From Jannaschia marina (GTDB taxonomy: Bacteria; Pseudomonadota; Alphaproteobacteria; Rhodobacterales; Rhodobacteraceae), in NCBI RefSeq assembly GCF_013404595.1, contig NZ_JABVAX010000001.1, forward strand, positions 1-64,000: a stretch of DNA of 64,000 nucleotides, given 5' to 3'. Both the position numbers and the translations under genes were made by a program. The notes beneath the pieces were generated by a model. It had not been told where the DNA came from. It saw only the letters and a list, made by a program, of their open reading frames with translations, and did no database searches. Positions 7,621-17,315 of this stretch are shown here, piece by piece; position 1 is the first letter of the stretch; each line of letters starts with the position of its first letter.

Positions 7621-9842
7621 CGCTTCTTCCGCCGCTTCACGTTCCCCCCGCGCTGACCCGGCCGACCCGCCGTGCTGCGCCCCTCGGCCTTCCGCGCGTC
7701 TTCCACCGCCTGCTCCACCGCCGACTGCCGGGCCAGCGGGTCGTCGGAGACGACGAGGTCCACCTGTTCGAGGCGTTTGACTTCATCCCGGAGCCGCGCG
7801 GCCTCCTCGAACTCGAGGTTCTCGGCGGCCTTGCGCATCTGTTCGCGCAGCCCCTCGAGGTAGGCCTGCAGGTTCGCCCCCTGCATCGGCGCATCGACCT
7901 TGGCCGTCACGCGGTTCATGTCGACGTCGCCCTCGTAGAGACCGGCCAGGATGTCCTCGACGTTCTTCTTGACGGTCGCGGGCGTGATGCCGTGTTCCTC
8001 GTTGTAGGCGATCTGGCGGGCGCGGCGGCGGTCCGTCTCGGCCATCGCGCGCTCCATGGAGCCGGTGATCTTGTCGGCATACATGATGACCCGGCCGTCG
8101 GCGTTGCGCGCGGCGCGACCGATGGTCTGCACCAGCGAGGTCTCGGAGCGCAGGAACCCCTCCTTGTCGGCATCGAGGATCGCCACCAGGCCACACTCGG
8201 GGATGTCGAGCCCCTCGCGCAGGAGGTTGATGCCGATGAGCACGTCGAAGGCCCCGAGCCGGAGGTCGCGCAGGATCTCGATGCGCTCGATCGTGTCGAT
8301 GTCGGAGTGCATGTAGCGGACCTTGATGCCCTGCTCGTGCAGGTATTCGGTCAGGTCCTCGGCCATGCGCTTGGTCAGGGTCGTGCAGAGCGTGCGGTAG
8401 CCGTTCGCCGTGACCTTCCGGATCTCGTCGAGGAGGTCGTCGACCTGCGTGCCGACGGGGCGGATCTCGACCTCGGGGTCCAGAAGGCCGGTGGGGCGGA
8501 TGACCTGCTCGGTGAAGACGCCGCCGGTCTGCTCCAACTCCCACGCGGCGGGAGTGGCGGAGACGAAGACCGACTGGGGGCGCATGGCGTCCCATTCCTC
8601 GAACTTCAGCGGGCGGTTGTCCATGCAGCTGGGCAGGCGGAAGCCGTGTTCGGCCAGCGTGAACTTGCGCCTGTAGTCGCCCCGGTACATGCCGCCGATC
8701 TGCGGCACGCTGACGTGGCTCTCGTCGGCAAAGACGATGGCGTTGTCGGGAATGTATTCGAAGAGCGTGGGGGGCGGCTCGCCGGGGGCGCGGCCGGTCA
8801 GGTAGCGGGAGTAGTTCTCGATCCCGTTGCAGACGCCCGTGGCCTCCAGCATCTCGAGGTCGAAGTTCGTGCGCTGCTCCAGCCGCTGCGCCTCCAGCAG
8901 TTTTCCCTCGTCCTGCAGCTGCTTCAGGCGCACGGCCAACTCGGATTTGATGTTGCGGATCGCGCTCTGCATCGTCGGACGCGGAGTGACGTAGTGGCTG
9001 TTTGCGTAGATGCGGATCTTGTCCATCTCACGCGACTTCGCGCCGGTCAGCGGGTCGAACTCCACGATGCTCTCCAGCTCCTCTCCGAAGAAGCTGAGCC
9101 GCCAGGCCGCGTCCTCGAGGTGCGCGGGCCAGATCTCCAGCGAGTCGCCCCGCACCCGAAAGGAGCCGCGCTGGAAGGCGGCATCGTTGCGGCGGTACTG
9201 CTGCGCGACGAGGTCGGCCATGACCTTGCGCTGGTCGTACTCCTGCCCGGCGAAGAGATCCTGCGTCATGGCCGAGTAGGTCTCGACCGAGCCGATGCCG
9301 TAGATGCAGGAGACGGAGGCGACGATGATCACGTCGTCGCGTTCCAGCAGGGCGCGGGTGGCCGAGTGGCGCATCCGGTCGATCTGCTCGTTGATCTGGC
9401 TTTCCTTCTCGATGAAGGTGTCCGACCGGGGCACGTAGGCCTCGGGCTGATAGTAGTCGTAGTAGCTGACGAAGTATTCGACGGCGTTGTCGGGGAAGAA
9501 GCCCTTCATCTCGCCGTAAAGCTGCGCGGCGAGCGTCTTGTTCGGCGCGAGGATGATCGCGGGGCGCTGCGTCTCCTCGATGACCTTGGCCATGGTGAAG
9601 GTCTTGCCGGTGCCCGTCGCACCCAGCAGCACCTGATCCTGCTCGCCATCGACGAGGCCCTGCGACAACTCGGCGATGGCCGTCGGCTGGTCGCCTGCGG
9701 GATCGAAGGTCGTATCCATCCTGAGCCGGATGCCGCCCTCGAGCTTGGGCCGCGCGGCCGGAGCGCGGTTCTGCATATCGGCGTCGCGCTCGGGCAGGGT
9801 CAGCACGTCACCCTTCGGCTCGTTGGTGGTATTGTGCGCCAT
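7617..9842 (-). CDS. uvrB: excinuclease ABC subunit B
   Basis: UvrB is the damage-verifying helicase-like subunit of the UvrABC nucleotide excision repair nuclease. Visible are the Walker A motif GATGTGKT (residues 74-81), the beta-hairpin tyrosines [16 protein letters not shown], the DESH Walker B motif, the [19 protein letters not shown] motif VI, and the C-terminal UVR/UvrC-binding helix pair [20 protein letters not shown]. At 741 residues it is at the long end of the family because of N- and C-terminal extensions; the tail is basic ([10 protein letters not shown]). The start could lie a few codons further in. Its stop overlaps the GTG of the HNH gene. Confidence 0.97.
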   Translation of the reverse strand: MAHNTTNEPKGDVLTLPERDADMQNRAPAARPKLEGGIRLRMDTTFDPAGDQPTAIAELSQGLVDGEQDQVLLGATGTGKTFTMAKVIEETQRPAIILAPNKTLAAQLYGEMKGFFPDNAVEYFVSYYDYYQPEAYVPRSDTFIEKESQINEQIDRMRHSATRALLERDDVIIVASVSCIYGIGSVETYSAMTQDLFAGQEYDQRKVMADLVAQQYRRNDAAFQRGSFRVRGDSLEIWPAHLEDAAWRLSFFGEELESIVEFDPLTGAKSREMDKIRIYANSHYVTPRPTMQSAIRNIKSELAVRLKQLQDEGKLLEAQRLEQRTNFDLEMLEATGVCNGIENYSRYLTGRAPGEPPPTLFEYIPDNAIVFADESHVSVPQIGGMYRGDYRRKFTLAEHGFRLPSCMDNRPLKFEEWDAMRPQSVFVSATPAAWELEQTGGVFTEQVIRPTGLLDPEVEIRPVGTQVDDLLDEIRKVTANGYRTLCTTLTKRMAEDLTEYLHEQGIKVRYMHSDIDTIERIEILRDLRLGAFDVLIGINLLREGLDIPECGLVAILDADKEGFLRSETSLVQTIGRAARNADGRVIMYADKITGSMERAMAETDRRRARQIAYNEEHGITPATVKKNVEDILAGLYEGDVDMNRVTAKVDAPMQGANLQAYLEGLREQMRKAAENLEFEEAARLRDEVKRLEQVDLVVSDDPLARQSAVEQAVEDARKAEGRSTAGRPGQRGGNVKRRKKR

Positions 9843-10215
9843 GCGGGCCTCGTCGGATCCGGGATCGCCCGATTATCTATGGCCCGCGCGCGCACCCACA
9901 ACCCCATCCGGGGCACCTCCTGTCATCCGTACAACTTTAACAAGCATTTATATTGCTCAACTAACGTTTTAGGCGTAGGGTGAGACTCCATGCAGCAGCG
10001 TGGCTGCTTTCGGATCCTGATACCCACCCACCCCTCGCTCCCTCGGGATCCGACGGCAGCCACATCCGGGCGACGTCTCCCCCGCTGCCATCTTTCCGGT
10101 CCAGCTCCACTTCTAACACGGCCCGCCCTTTCGGGTTGCCGTCCGCGACGTTCGGCGCGCTTGAACGGGGGGCTGGCATGGCGCTATGAGGAGGGCGACG
10201 ATCACCGGAGGCTTC
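9843..10215. other. intergenic region between uvrB and the complex I subunit gene
   Basis: 373 bp between divergent genes. An AT-rich core at about 9930-9975 (ACTTTAACAAGCATTTATATTGC) is the likely promoter zone. A long imperfect inverted repeat lies at 10002-10061 (listed separately). No convincing protein frame or known RNA was recognised. Confidence 0.5.
10002..10061. repeat. long imperfect inverted repeat (hairpin candidate)
   Basis: GGCTGCTTTCGGATCC (10002-10017) pairs with GGATCCGACGGCAGCC (10046-10061) at 14 of 16 positions across a 28-base loop. GCAGC just upstream (about 9992-9996) can alternatively pair with GGCTGC, so two competing hairpins are possible. This could be a leader structure or small RNA; function unknown. 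Confidence 0.5.
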
Positions 10216-10527
10216 ATGCGCGCGCGTATCTACAAACCGGCCAAGACGGCCATGTCCTCGGGGACGGCCAAGACCCGCGACTGGGTGCTCGATTTCGTGC
10301 CCGAGACGCCGCGCCAGATCGACCCGCTGACGGGCTGGACGGGCTCCCGCGATACGCAGGCGCAGGTTCAGCTTCAGTTCGAGAGCCGGAAGGAAGCGGA
10401 GGACTATGCGCGCGACAAGGGGATCGAGTACGTCGTGCTTCGCCCACAGGCTCGCAAGGCCAACCTGCGCGCGGGCGGCTACGGCGAGAACTTCGCGACC
10501 AACCGGCGCGGTGCCTGGACGCACTAG
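10216..10527 (+). CDS. NADH dehydrogenase (complex I) accessory subunit, NDUFS4/18 kDa type
   Basis: A 103-residue homologue of the mitochondrial NDUFS4 (AQDQ) subunit, found in alphaproteobacterial complex I. Recognisable parts are [20 protein letters not shown], then [19 protein letters not shown] and [20 protein letters not shown]. The chosen ATG has GGAGG six bases ahead; a frame extension upstream to 10186 is less likely. It is expected to bind the peripheral arm of complex I at the membrane. It is encoded away from the nuo operon, as is usual. Its stop overlaps the end of the convergent Pnap_2097-like gene. Confidence 0.9.
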   Translation: MRARIYKPAKTAMSSGTAKTRDWVLDFVPETPRQIDPLTGWTGSRDTQAQVQLQFESRKEAEDYARDKGIEYVVLRPQARKANLRAGGYGENFATNRRGAWTH

Positions 10528-11306
10528 GCGGCCCGGAGGCGGTCTTCGACGGATATGGCGATGATCCGGCCGTCCGTGCGGGCGATCAGCACCTCTGCCC
10601 CGGACCGTCGAACATGCACTGCTTCGCCCGGGTCCACATTGCCCATGTAGATCATCTCGCGTCGACGGATCGGTCGCCGCGTCGCCGCCGTACTCTCCGC
10701 GATCCGGCTGAAGCTCGGAAAATACAGCAGGCCGACGGCGTTGAAATCGAGCGTGTAACTCGGCTCGATCCGTTTTGCCCGGTCCAATGGCATGCGTCGG
10801 GTCCGGAACCTCCGGGAGATGTCGCGCGCCCGCCGTTCGAGGGCGATCAATTCCGGTCCGGCTTCGGGCAGGCGGCAGGGACGGGCGGGCCGGGCGCGGA
10901 CGATCCGTCGGTTCGAGCCTGTCTCGTCGTGCGTCACGAAGGTCGAGAGCATAAGGAGCGTGCCGATCTTCCGCCCGTGACGGCGCAGGATGTGCTGCGA
11001 TCCGATCTGCGATAGACCTGCCGCGGCGATCCCGGAGTGGATGCGGAGGTCTTCGCCCAGAAGCGGGCCGGTGCGGGCCTGCTCGAGCCGCGTCGCGCGG
11101 AAGGCGGCATAGAGCGGACGGCCATCGGCGGCGCGGAAATTGAGGCTGTCCTGCCCGAGCGCGTCGGCGACGAGGTGCCAGTGAATGTCGCCGCACGTGC
11201 CCAGGAGCCAGTGCTCGGATACCCCGTTCGGCGCGAGTTGCTGCATCCCCAGCACCTGCCGCGTGACGGAGCTGCGCGACAGGGCCGGGATCTCGGCGTC
11301 AAGCAT
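10524..11306 (-). CDS. LnmK/Pnap_2097-family biosynthetic protein
   Basis: This 260-residue protein begins with [20 protein letters not shown] and continues [11 protein letters not shown], a pattern of the double-hotdog LnmK acyltransferase/decarboxylase relatives (Pnap_2097 family). LnmK itself makes propionyl-ACP from methylmalonyl-CoA in leinamycin biosynthesis; members of this offshoot occur with Nit1C-type clusters, with unknown substrate. Here it is the last gene of the Nit1C operon, its ATG overlapping the stop of the flavin oxidoreductase gene by 8 bp. The second half ([20 protein letters not shown]) looks like the second hotdog repeat. Confidence 0.75.
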   Translation of the reverse strand: MLDAEIPALSRSSVTRQVLGMQQLAPNGVSEHWLLGTCGDIHWHLVADALGQDSLNFRAADGRPLYAAFRATRLEQARTGPLLGEDLRIHSGIAAAGLSQIGSQHILRRHGRKIGTLLMLSTFVTHDETGSNRRIVRARPARPCRLPEAGPELIALERRARDISRRFRTRRMPLDRAKRIEPSYTLDFNAVGLLYFPSFSRIAESTAATRRPIRRREMIYMGNVDPGEAVHVRRSGAEVLIARTDGRIIAISVEDRLRAA

Positions 11307-12579
11307 GGCAGGCCTGCGGCACGGCCGCCGCCAGCTGCTCCGCGATCCGGTCGGCCAGATAGCGGCTGTCTTCCTCGATGCCGAGGAAGCGGCCCGATCC
11401 CCAGGTGTTGAGCCAGCCCAGGCCGATGAAATGAAGCCCCGGTTGCGCCGTCACGCCCCGGTCGAAGACCGGCTTGCCGCGGGCGTCGAAGACATCGGCG
11501 TCGATCCAGGAATAATCGGGCCGGAATCCGATGGCCCAGAGGACAGAGGTGATGCCGGCAGCGGCAAGGTCGACCTCGGTGCGCTCCTCTGCCGGTTCCC
11601 AGACCTTCGCGAAGGGCGGCTCTTCGGGCGCGTCGATTCCCTGTTGCGCGATGAAGGCGTCGATCTGCCTGCGGATCCCGAGGTAGGAGCGGTCGGCATC
11701 GTCGAGGTTCTGCCGGAGATCGGGCAGGAAGCGGGCCGTTGTTCCGTCCATGTCGGCCAGCGAGCCATAGAGTTCGACACTGTCCTCGACGCAGGCACGG
11801 CGCAGGTCGATCTCCTTTCCGCCGTCCCGGCCGGACATGTAATGGTTCGTCTGTGTCAGAGCCTTCACCGGGTCGGGGTGCTCCGCGATCGTGATCTCGT
11901 AGTGCCCGGCGTCGTGGAGCCAGTCGGTCGCGTCCCGCCCGCGGTACCTGCGCGGGCTGCGCGGCGCGGGGCCGACGGCGAGATGCACGTCGCGGCCGGC
12001 CCGGGTGAAATCCTCCATGAGCTGCACGCCCGATTGCCCCGTCCCGACGATGAGGACGCCACCCTCTGGAAACTGTCCGACGTTGCGATAGTCGACCGAG
12101 TGCATCTGGAAGATATCGGGCGAGAGCTTCGCGGCGTAGGACGGCTCGATCGGCGTGTCGTAGCCGCCGGTCGCGATCACGACCTGATCGCAGGTCCAGG
12201 TGCCGATCGAGGTCTCGACCGTGAAGCCGTCGCCATCGGGTGTCACTCGGGTGACATCCACATGCTCTAGCAGATCGGGGCGCGTCTTCTCGGCGAAGGC
12301 ATCGACATAGGCGGTGATCTCGTCCTTCAGCATGAAGCCGTCGGGGTCGGTGCCGCCGTAGTCGCGCCCGTAGTGGAAGTCCGGCAAACGGCACTGCCAG
12401 TTCGGGGTGACGAGGCAGAAGCTGTCCCATCGGTTGTTGCGCCAGGAGTGGAACTTCTCGTGCCGTTCGAAGACGATGCTGTCGATCCCCTTCTGCCTGA
12501 GGCAGTAGGCCGTCGAAAGCCCGGCCTGTCCGCCGCCGACGATCGCGACCGGCACATGGGGTGTCTGGGTGTCCTTCAT
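11299..12579 (-). CDS. nitH: MSMEG_0569-family flavin-dependent oxidoreductase (Nit1C cluster)
   Basis: A 426-residue flavin monooxygenase-like enzyme with the FAD-binding Rossmann motif VAIVGGGQAGLSTAYCLRQK near the N-terminus, the second nucleotide motif VLIVGTGQSGVQLMEDF (NADPH side), and the C-terminal ATG-like segment GLHFIGLGWLNTWGSGRF. It matches the oxidoreductase of MSMEG_0567-0572/Nit1C clusters. I chose the ATG at 12579 because AAGAGG lies six bases ahead; an ATG at 12594 would overlap the previous stop but lacks a ribosome site. It presumably oxidises the N-containing product made by the other cluster enzymes, which is inference. Confidence 0.88.
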   Translation of the reverse strand: MKDTQTPHVPVAIVGGGQAGLSTAYCLRQKGIDSIVFERHEKFHSWRNNRWDSFCLVTPNWQCRLPDFHYGRDYGGTDPDGFMLKDEITAYVDAFAEKTRPDLLEHVDVTRVTPDGDGFTVETSIGTWTCDQVVIATGGYDTPIEPSYAAKLSPDIFQMHSVDYRNVGQFPEGGVLIVGTGQSGVQLMEDFTRAGRDVHLAVGPAPRSPRRYRGRDATDWLHDAGHYEITIAEHPDPVKALTQTNHYMSGRDGGKEIDLRRACVEDSVELYGSLADMDGTTARFLPDLRQNLDDADRSYLGIRRQIDAFIAQQGIDAPEEPPFAKVWEPAEERTEVDLAAAGITSVLWAIGFRPDYSWIDADVFDARGKPVFDRGVTAQPGLHFIGLGWLNTWGSGRFLGIEEDSRYLADRIAEQLAAAVPQACHA

Positions 12580-12590
12580 GGTGTGCCTCT

Positions 12591-12878
12591 TCATTGGGAA
12601 ATTCGTATGCAGGTGACTTCGGCACCGTCCCGGTGCGGAAAGGTCCGTACCTTCGCCTCGATGCGATCCAGTTGCGCCATGGCGGAGGTGCAGGCGAAGC
12701 CGAACTTCCGCTCCACCCGGTTCGACGCCCGCTCCATGGCGACGCGCGACCGGTCGAGGAATTCCGGGACGGGGTAGCGCGCGCCGGCCTCGAAAAGCTC
12801 GGCCACGACGCTCGAAGGGGAATAGAGCTTCTCTTCGGTGCCGTCGGGCCATCGGACGGTCCAGAACGTTTCAGGCAT
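12591..12878 (-). CDS. nitG: MSMEG_0570-family small protein (Nit1C cluster)
   Basis: A 95-residue protein beginning MPETFWTVRWPDGTEEKLYS and ending in TFPHRDGAEVTCIRISQ. It matches the small nitrogen-starvation-response protein of Nit1C/MSMEG_0570 clusters by size, motif and position between the AIR-synthase-like and flavin oxidoreductase genes. No catalytic residues are obvious. The ATG overlaps the stop of the upstream gene by 8 bp, which implies coupled translation and a fixed ratio with it. Confidence 0.85.
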   Translation of the reverse strand: MPETFWTVRWPDGTEEKLYSPSSVVAELFEAGARYPVPEFLDRSRVAMERASNRVERKFGFACTSAMAQLDRIEAKVRTFPHRDGAEVTCIRISQ

Positions 12879-13839
12879 GACAGACTCCGAGATCGAGATA
12901 GGGGGTCGCCGCATGGTCCCAGAAGACGGCGGTGCCCGTGCCGTCGCTCAGGGTCACGGCGGATCGGTCGGTGATGCGACCGACGGCGCAGGCGTCGATG
13001 TCGCGATCGCAGAAGCGGGCACAGACGGCATTTGCGTGCTCCGGCGCGACGGACAGAAGGAAGCCGAAGTTGGGAAAGCTGCGCAGCCAGCGCTCACGCG
13101 GGATGCCGGGGGGCGGGGTCACGGCGGGCAGGTCGATGTCGATGCCCACGCCGGAGCATTCCGCCAGCATGAGCGCCGTGCCGACGATGCCGCCCTGGCT
13201 GATGTCCTTCCCCGCGGTCACGAGCCCCGCCTCGGCGAGCGCGGGCAGCAGGTCGAGATCGGAGCGCAGGCGCTCGGGCGGTGCGTCGAGCGCGGCGCAG
13301 AAATTGTCGAAGTTGCGATAGCTGCCGCGCGGATCGACCGCCGCGATCAGGAGATCGCCGGGGATCGCGTCGAAGCTCGTGATGAGAGCGCGCGCCGTGC
13401 CGAGCGCCGAGACGGCAAGGCCGAGCGCCGGGGCGGCGAGGTTGGTGTGTCCGCCGACCAGCGGCACGCCGTAGGCCGAGGACGCGTCGCGGAGCCCGCG
13501 CAGGAGCGGCGCGACCGTTTCGGCGCGAGGTGCCCAGACCTGGTCGACGACGGCGGTCGCCCGCCCGCCCATGGCGGCGATGTCCGAGAGGTTGACCATG
13601 ACGCCGCACCAGCCCGCGAACCAGGGATCGTCTTCGAGAAACGCGGGGATGAACCCCTCGCCCGCCAGCAGGTCATAGCCGCCCGGACGGGGCAGCGCGG
13701 CGGCGTCGTCCCCGGGACGGCCTAGGCTCTGCGCGGTGAGGCCGAGAACCCGGGTCGCCGGGGCGATGCCCAGCTTCGAGCGGATCGACGGGTGGGCGCG
13801 CAGCCGTGCCGCGAGTTCGGCGGGCGATGGCTCGCTCAT
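12871..13839 (-). CDS. nitF: AIR synthase-related (PurM/HypE fold) protein, Sll0787/MSMEG_0567 C-terminal type
   Basis: A 322-residue ATP-dependent enzyme of the PurM superfamily. The phosphate/metal-binding region LGRPGDDAAALP and the segment VMVNLSDIAAMGGRATAVVD are the typical first-domain motifs; GGHTNLAAPALGLAVSALG and KDISQGGIVGTALMLAE fit the second domain. In some organisms this domain is fused behind the GNAT domain as one MSMEG_0567/Sll0787 protein; here they are separate genes with an ATGA overlap. The reaction is unknown; superfamily members phosphorylate or activate carbonyl or carbamoyl oxygens. Confidence 0.87.
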   Translation of the reverse strand: MSEPSPAELAARLRAHPSIRSKLGIAPATRVLGLTAQSLGRPGDDAAALPRPGGYDLLAGEGFIPAFLEDDPWFAGWCGVMVNLSDIAAMGGRATAVVDQVWAPRAETVAPLLRGLRDASSAYGVPLVGGHTNLAAPALGLAVSALGTARALITSFDAIPGDLLIAAVDPRGSYRNFDNFCAALDAPPERLRSDLDLLPALAEAGLVTAGKDISQGGIVGTALMLAECSGVGIDIDLPAVTPPPGIPRERWLRSFPNFGFLLSVAPEHANAVCARFCDRDIDACAVGRITDRSAVTLSDGTGTAVFWDHAATPYLDLGVCHA

Positions 13840-14387
13840 CGCTGCGGCGCGCGGAGACGGGGACGAAGATACCAACCCGCCACTGGGTCGGCGCAGGGCG
13901 GATACCGGTCGAGGGCAGCCTCCATCCTCATGTGTTCGGTACCGTGGATCGTCACCGTCTCCAGCGGCCGCCAGTGCAGGCGACGGAAGAGCGGCACGTT
14001 TTGCATCTGCACATGGGCGAGGAACCGGTCGCAGCCGCGGGCATTGGCCGAACAGACGGCGAGGCGGATCAGTTCGGCCCCGAGCCGTCCCACGGCGCGG
14101 AAGTCGCTGTCGACCGCCAGCCGCGACCCCCACCAGAGACGCGGGGTCTCCTCGTGGAGGCGTACAGTCCCGACCACCTCGTCCGCTTCGTGGGCATAGG
14201 TCGAGAGGGCCACGAGATGGGTCGCGATCAGGTCGATGTCATCACGGTCGTCGCGGGGAAAGATCCCTTGTTCGCGCACGAAGACCCGATGGCGGAGGCG
14301 GGCCGCGCCCTCGGCCTCGAACCGGGTCGAGGCGGCGCGGACATAGTACCCGGGGCAGTTGAACTGGCGGTGTTCGACCTCGATCAT
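13836..14387 (-). CDS. nitE: GNAT-like protein, MSMEG_0567/Sll0787 N-terminal type
   Basis: A 183-residue GNAT-fold protein: VRAASTRFEAEGAARLRHRV resembles the N-terminal helices of acyl-homoserine-lactone-synthase-like GNATs, VVGTVRLHEE is the central strand, and GRLGAELIRLAVCSANARGC is the acetyl-CoA-binding loop and helix. It begins at the ATG of an ATGA overlap with the radical SAM gene. In the Nit1C cluster this domain is predicted to acylate an intermediate; the acceptor is not known. Confidence 0.85.
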   Translation of the reverse strand: MIEVEHRQFNCPGYYVRAASTRFEAEGAARLRHRVFVREQGIFPRDDRDDIDLIATHLVALSTYAHEADEVVGTVRLHEETPRLWWGSRLAVDSDFRAVGRLGAELIRLAVCSANARGCDRFLAHVQMQNVPLFRRLHWRPLETVTIHGTEHMRMEAALDRYPPCADPVAGWYLRPRLRAPQR

Positions 14388-15508
14388 GCCGGGGCTTCCT
14401 GCCGGCGCGGCACCCGCAGCTTCTCGTAGCTCGACAGGGCCGAGCAGGCCCCGCACTTGCCGCATCCCGCCTTCATGTCCGCCGAGCGGATGCCGGCCCG
14501 CGCGATCATCTGGCCGAGGGGGCGGAGAACCGACGCCATGAAGTCGGACGTGGGCGCGGGATGGCTTTCGAGGGGTGTGCCCGAGATCGGGACAAAGGGC
14601 ACGACGAAGGGATAGACGCCCATCGTGCAGAGTTTCTGCCCCGTCTCGAGGATGGCCTCCCGCGTATCGCCGAGGCCCGCGAGGATATAGGTCGAGACCT
14701 GACCGCGCCCGAAGACCTTTACCGCGGCCTCGAAGCTGGAGAAATATTTTTCCAGCGGCACGCTCGCCTTGCCGGGCATGATGCGCCTGCGCACCTCCGG
14801 TGTGACGGCTTCCAGGTGCATCCCGAGCGTGTCGATGCCGGCGTCGAACATGCGCTGATGCCAGAGATCGTCCTCGGGCGGTTCGCACTGGCCCTGCAAC
14901 GGCAGGTCGACGGCCGCTTTGATCGCCTCGGCGCTCTCGCAGAGCACCTTTGCCCCCCTGTCCTTGCCCGCGGGCGTACCGGTCGTGAGCACCATATGCG
15001 TCACGCCATCAAGCTCGACCGCGGCCTTCGCGACCTCGGCCAGTTGCTGCGGCGTCTTGTGGGCGATCGTGCGTCCCGCCGCGAGGCTCTGACCGATGGA
15101 GCAAAACTGGCAGGTCTTCTTGCGGCTCTCGTAGCGGATACAGGTCTGCAGCACGGTCGTCGCCAGCACGTCCTTCGAATGCAGCGTAGCGATGTGGCTG
15201 TAGGGGATGCCGTCAACCGTCTTGAGTGCATAGAACTTCGCGCGCGTCGGAAAGCGCACCGTGGCGACCGCGACACCGTCCCGGGTCACCCGTGCCGCGC
15301 CGGTCGCGTCGGGGGCGTCCGCAAGATAGGGGCTGTCGAAGCTTGGGGCGGTATGAACCGGGATCATCACGGTGCGTTCGCCGATCGTGATTGCCTTGTG
15401 GTCCGAGGGGCCGGCCCCGCCCCGCCGGCTTTCGTGACCGGCGCTGGGGTCGACCATGCGCATCCCGTGCGTCTGCAGTTCGGTGATGAGATCGGCGTCT
15501 TCAAGCAT
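14384..15508 (-). CDS. nitD: MSMEG_0568-family radical SAM protein (Nit1C cluster)
   Basis: A 374-residue radical SAM enzyme. The cluster-binding cysteines are Cys123, Cys133 and Cys136 ([18 protein letters not shown]), a Cx9CxxC spacing instead of the canonical Cx3CxxC, which is characteristic of the MSMEG_0568 family. A second cysteine group CGKCGAC (Cys349, 352, 355) at the C-terminus could hold an auxiliary iron-sulfur centre. The barrel is recognisable from [16 protein letters not shown] and [11 protein letters not shown]. Its start overlaps the nitrilase stop by 8 bp. The substrate is unknown. Confidence 0.9.
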   Translation of the reverse strand: MLEDADLITELQTHGMRMVDPSAGHESRRGGAGPSDHKAITIGERTVMIPVHTAPSFDSPYLADAPDATGAARVTRDGVAVATVRFPTRAKFYALKTVDGIPYSHIATLHSKDVLATTVLQTCIRYESRKKTCQFCSIGQSLAAGRTIAHKTPQQLAEVAKAAVELDGVTHMVLTTGTPAGKDRGAKVLCESAEAIKAAVDLPLQGQCEPPEDDLWHQRMFDAGIDTLGMHLEAVTPEVRRRIMPGKASVPLEKYFSSFEAAVKVFGRGQVSTYILAGLGDTREAILETGQKLCTMGVYPFVVPFVPISGTPLESHPAPTSDFMASVLRPLGQMIARAGIRSADMKAGCGKCGACSALSSYEKLRVPRRQEAPA

Positions 15509-16469
15509 CCTGGCAGTCCTCCTGCGGGTCGGGAACGGCGTCCGTCACATGCCGCGTCGGGGCCGGACGGGCGTCGTGGTTGAGCGAGAGAAGTTCTGGC
15601 CGGGCGTAGTGCCCGACGCTGTCCATCATGCGCTTGCGCTTGGCGACGAGCGCCATGTCGAGGTCGGCGATCAGGATGCCCTCGCCCTCGGTAAGCGGCT
15701 CGGCGAGGTGTCGGCCCTCGGGTGAGACGATGCAGGTCATGCAGCCGCTGCGCATGGCCGTCTGCAGCGACGGATCGGGATGGATCTGCGCGATCTGCTC
15801 CTCGGTCAGCCAGCCGGTCGCGTTCACGACGAAGCAGCCCGACTCGAGGGCGTGATGGCGCATCGTCACCTCGATCTGGTCGCGGAAGATGTCGCCGACG
15901 AGGGAGCCCGGATAGTGGCCGGCGTGGATCTCCTCGTGCTGCGTCATCAGCGCGTAGCGCGCGAGCGGGTTATAGTGTTCCCAGCAGGCGAGGGCCCCGA
16001 CGCGCCCGACCTTCGTGTCGATGACCTTCAGGCCCGCGCCGTCGCCTTGCCCCCAGACCATGCGCTCGTGGTAGGTCGGCGTGATCTTGCGGCGCTTCAG
16101 GGCCAGCGTGCCGTCGGCATCGAAGATCAGCTGCGCATTGTAGAGCGAGCCGTGATCGCGTTCGTTCACGCCGAGCACGACGACCACGCCGCGCTTGCGC
16201 GCCGCATCGGCCACGGCCTCCGTCTCGGGCGAGGGCACGACGACGGCCTCGCGCATCAGGTCAAGGTGCGGGGCACCCTGCCGGACGGGTGGAAGGACGA
16301 AGCTGAAATAGGGGTAGTAGGGAACGAAGGTCTCGGGGAAGACGATGAACTGCGCGCCCTTGTCGGCGGCTTCGGCGATCGCGTTGAGCACGCGCTCGAT
16401 CGTGCCGGCCCGGCCTGTGAGGTCGGGCGCGATCTGAACGGCGGCGGCGCGGATGGTGTCGGTGCGCAT
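15501..16469 (-). CDS. nitC: Nit6803-type nitrilase
   Basis: Nitrilases hydrolyse R-CN to the acid and ammonia. The catalytic triad is visible as Glu46 ([14 protein letters not shown]), Lys128 ([14 protein letters not shown]) and Cys162 ([15 protein letters not shown]). Length (322 residues) and these motifs fit the Nit6803/Nit1 subfamily that sits in Nit1C clusters. It is the first enzyme gene after the DsrE-like gene, separated from it by two strong hairpins. Relatives in pseudomonads are linked to growth on nitriles or cyanide; the true physiological nitrile is not known. Confidence 0.93.
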   Translation of the reverse strand: MRTDTIRAAAVQIAPDLTGRAGTIERVLNAIAEAADKGAQFIVFPETFVPYYPYFSFVLPPVRQGAPHLDLMREAVVVPSPETEAVADAARKRGVVVVLGVNERDHGSLYNAQLIFDADGTLALKRRKITPTYHERMVWGQGDGAGLKVIDTKVGRVGALACWEHYNPLARYALMTQHEEIHAGHYPGSLVGDIFRDQIEVTMRHHALESGCFVVNATGWLTEEQIAQIHPDPSLQTAMRSGCMTCIVSPEGRHLAEPLTEGEGILIADLDMALVAKRKRMMDSVGHYARPELLSLNHDARPAPTRHVTDAVPDPQEDCQDA

Positions 16470-16495
16470 GGCGTTGCCTCTGCTCGGGAAGGGGC

Positions 16496-16547
16496 GGGCC
16501 GCCCGAACGGCGGCCCGGAACCCCGGGGGAGGGGACGACCCCCGGGG
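16496..16547. other. two tandem GC-rich hairpins between nitB and nitC
   Basis: GGGCCGCC (16496-16503) pairs with GGCGGCCC (16509-16516) over a 5-base loop, and CCCCGGGGG (16521-16529) with CCCCCGGGG (16539-16547) over a 9-base loop. Both stems are perfect. No U tract follows, so they look more like mRNA-processing or 3'-stabilising elements than full terminators, and could make nitB more abundant than the downstream enzymes. Confidence 0.65.
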
Positions 16548-16554
16548 CAGGGGC

Positions 16555-17037
16555 TCAGACGGTCCAGGTGTCGAGGATCACCGCGTTCGCCTTCTTGTGG
16601 AGCAGAACGCAGTCCAGCACGTCCTGCGGCGCGATCGGGGTGATCCCCGGCAGCAGCGATGGCTCGCCGTGGCCATAGAGCGCCTGAAGCGCGAAGCGGC
16701 AGGCATAGACCTTCCCGCCTTCGCCCATGAACTTCTTGAGGTTCACCGCGAAGTTCTGATGCCCGGGAAAGGCCTCGTCGCCCAGGGTCGGAAACCCGCG
16801 CTGAAGCCCCAGTGTCACGCCCGGTCCGTAGAGCAGGATCGACGTCTCGTAGCCTTTGCGGTTGAGGCGGATCGCGTTGAGGATGTTGACGAGGCCGATC
16901 GAGCCTTCGAACGCGACCGTGTGGAAGGTGACCAGCGCCTTCTCGCCCTCGTCTGCCTTGACGTCTTCAAAGACCTTTTCCTCGTAGTCGACGAAGAAAT
17001 CCCCGTCCTGATGCGCCTTCGTGGTGACTTCGGGCAT
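16555..17037 (-). CDS. nitB: MSMEG_0572-family protein (DsrE-like), first gene of the Nit1C operon
   Basis: A 160-residue protein matching the MSMEG_0572 / Sll0783 nitrogen-starvation-response family in size and position. The segment [20 protein letters not shown] followed by [15 protein letters not shown] looks like the alpha/beta core of DsrE/DsrF-type proteins. Cys residues occur near the C-terminal half ([15 protein letters not shown]). A strong ribosome site, AAGGAGG, lies six bases before the ATG, so this is probably the most highly translated gene of the operon. Its biochemical function is unknown. Confidence 0.87.
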   Translation of the reverse strand: MPEVTTKAHQDGDFFVDYEEKVFEDVKADEGEKALVTFHTVAFEGSIGLVNILNAIRLNRKGYETSILLYGPGVTLGLQRGFPTLGDEAFPGHQNFAVNLKKFMGEGGKVYACRFALQALYGHGEPSLLPGITPIAPQDVLDCVLLHKKANAVILDTWTV

Positions 17038-17315
17038 CCTTGCCTCCTTGATGTTGATGGAGACGGGATTGGCTTGTTCGTATTGATTGGATCAATAAGC
17101 AGTCCAATATGCATACAATAAAGACTTCAAGGTTTCTTGCTCGCGGGTACATCTGCCTGTTTCATGGGCACCCATGTTTAATATATCGGATCTTTCGGAA
17201 TGCAGTCTGAAGCAACGATCCAGGACTGGACCGTTGTAGTTTGAAAAAGCATACAATAACCCATTCAATTTCACGAATCGCTCCCCCGGATGACGTGAAC
17301 GGAAAGGGAAAAGAG
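17038..17315. promoter_or_regulatory. divergent promoter region of the Nit1C operon and its MocR regulator
   Basis: This AT-rich 278-bp region carries a direct repeat GCATACAATAA at 17111-17121 and 17249-17259, and a perfect palindrome ATTGAT-TGG-ATCAAT at 17082-17096 about 45 bp in front of nitB. Direct repeats of this kind are usual for MocR-type regulators, so the repeats are the best candidates for the binding site. On the minus strand TTGAAG near 17130 and the TATTGG further down could form a promoter for nitB. Confidence 0.6.

Noticed and set aside
7491..9983. 830-codon open frame on the plus strand
   Set aside because: It is the antisense shadow of uvrB; its composition (long Val/Leu/Asp/His runs) is unlike a protein, while the minus frame has all UvrB motifs.
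9980..10189. 69-codon frame between uvrB and the complex I subunit gene
   Set aside because: Ser/Pro-rich, overlaps the long inverted repeat, no ribosome site.
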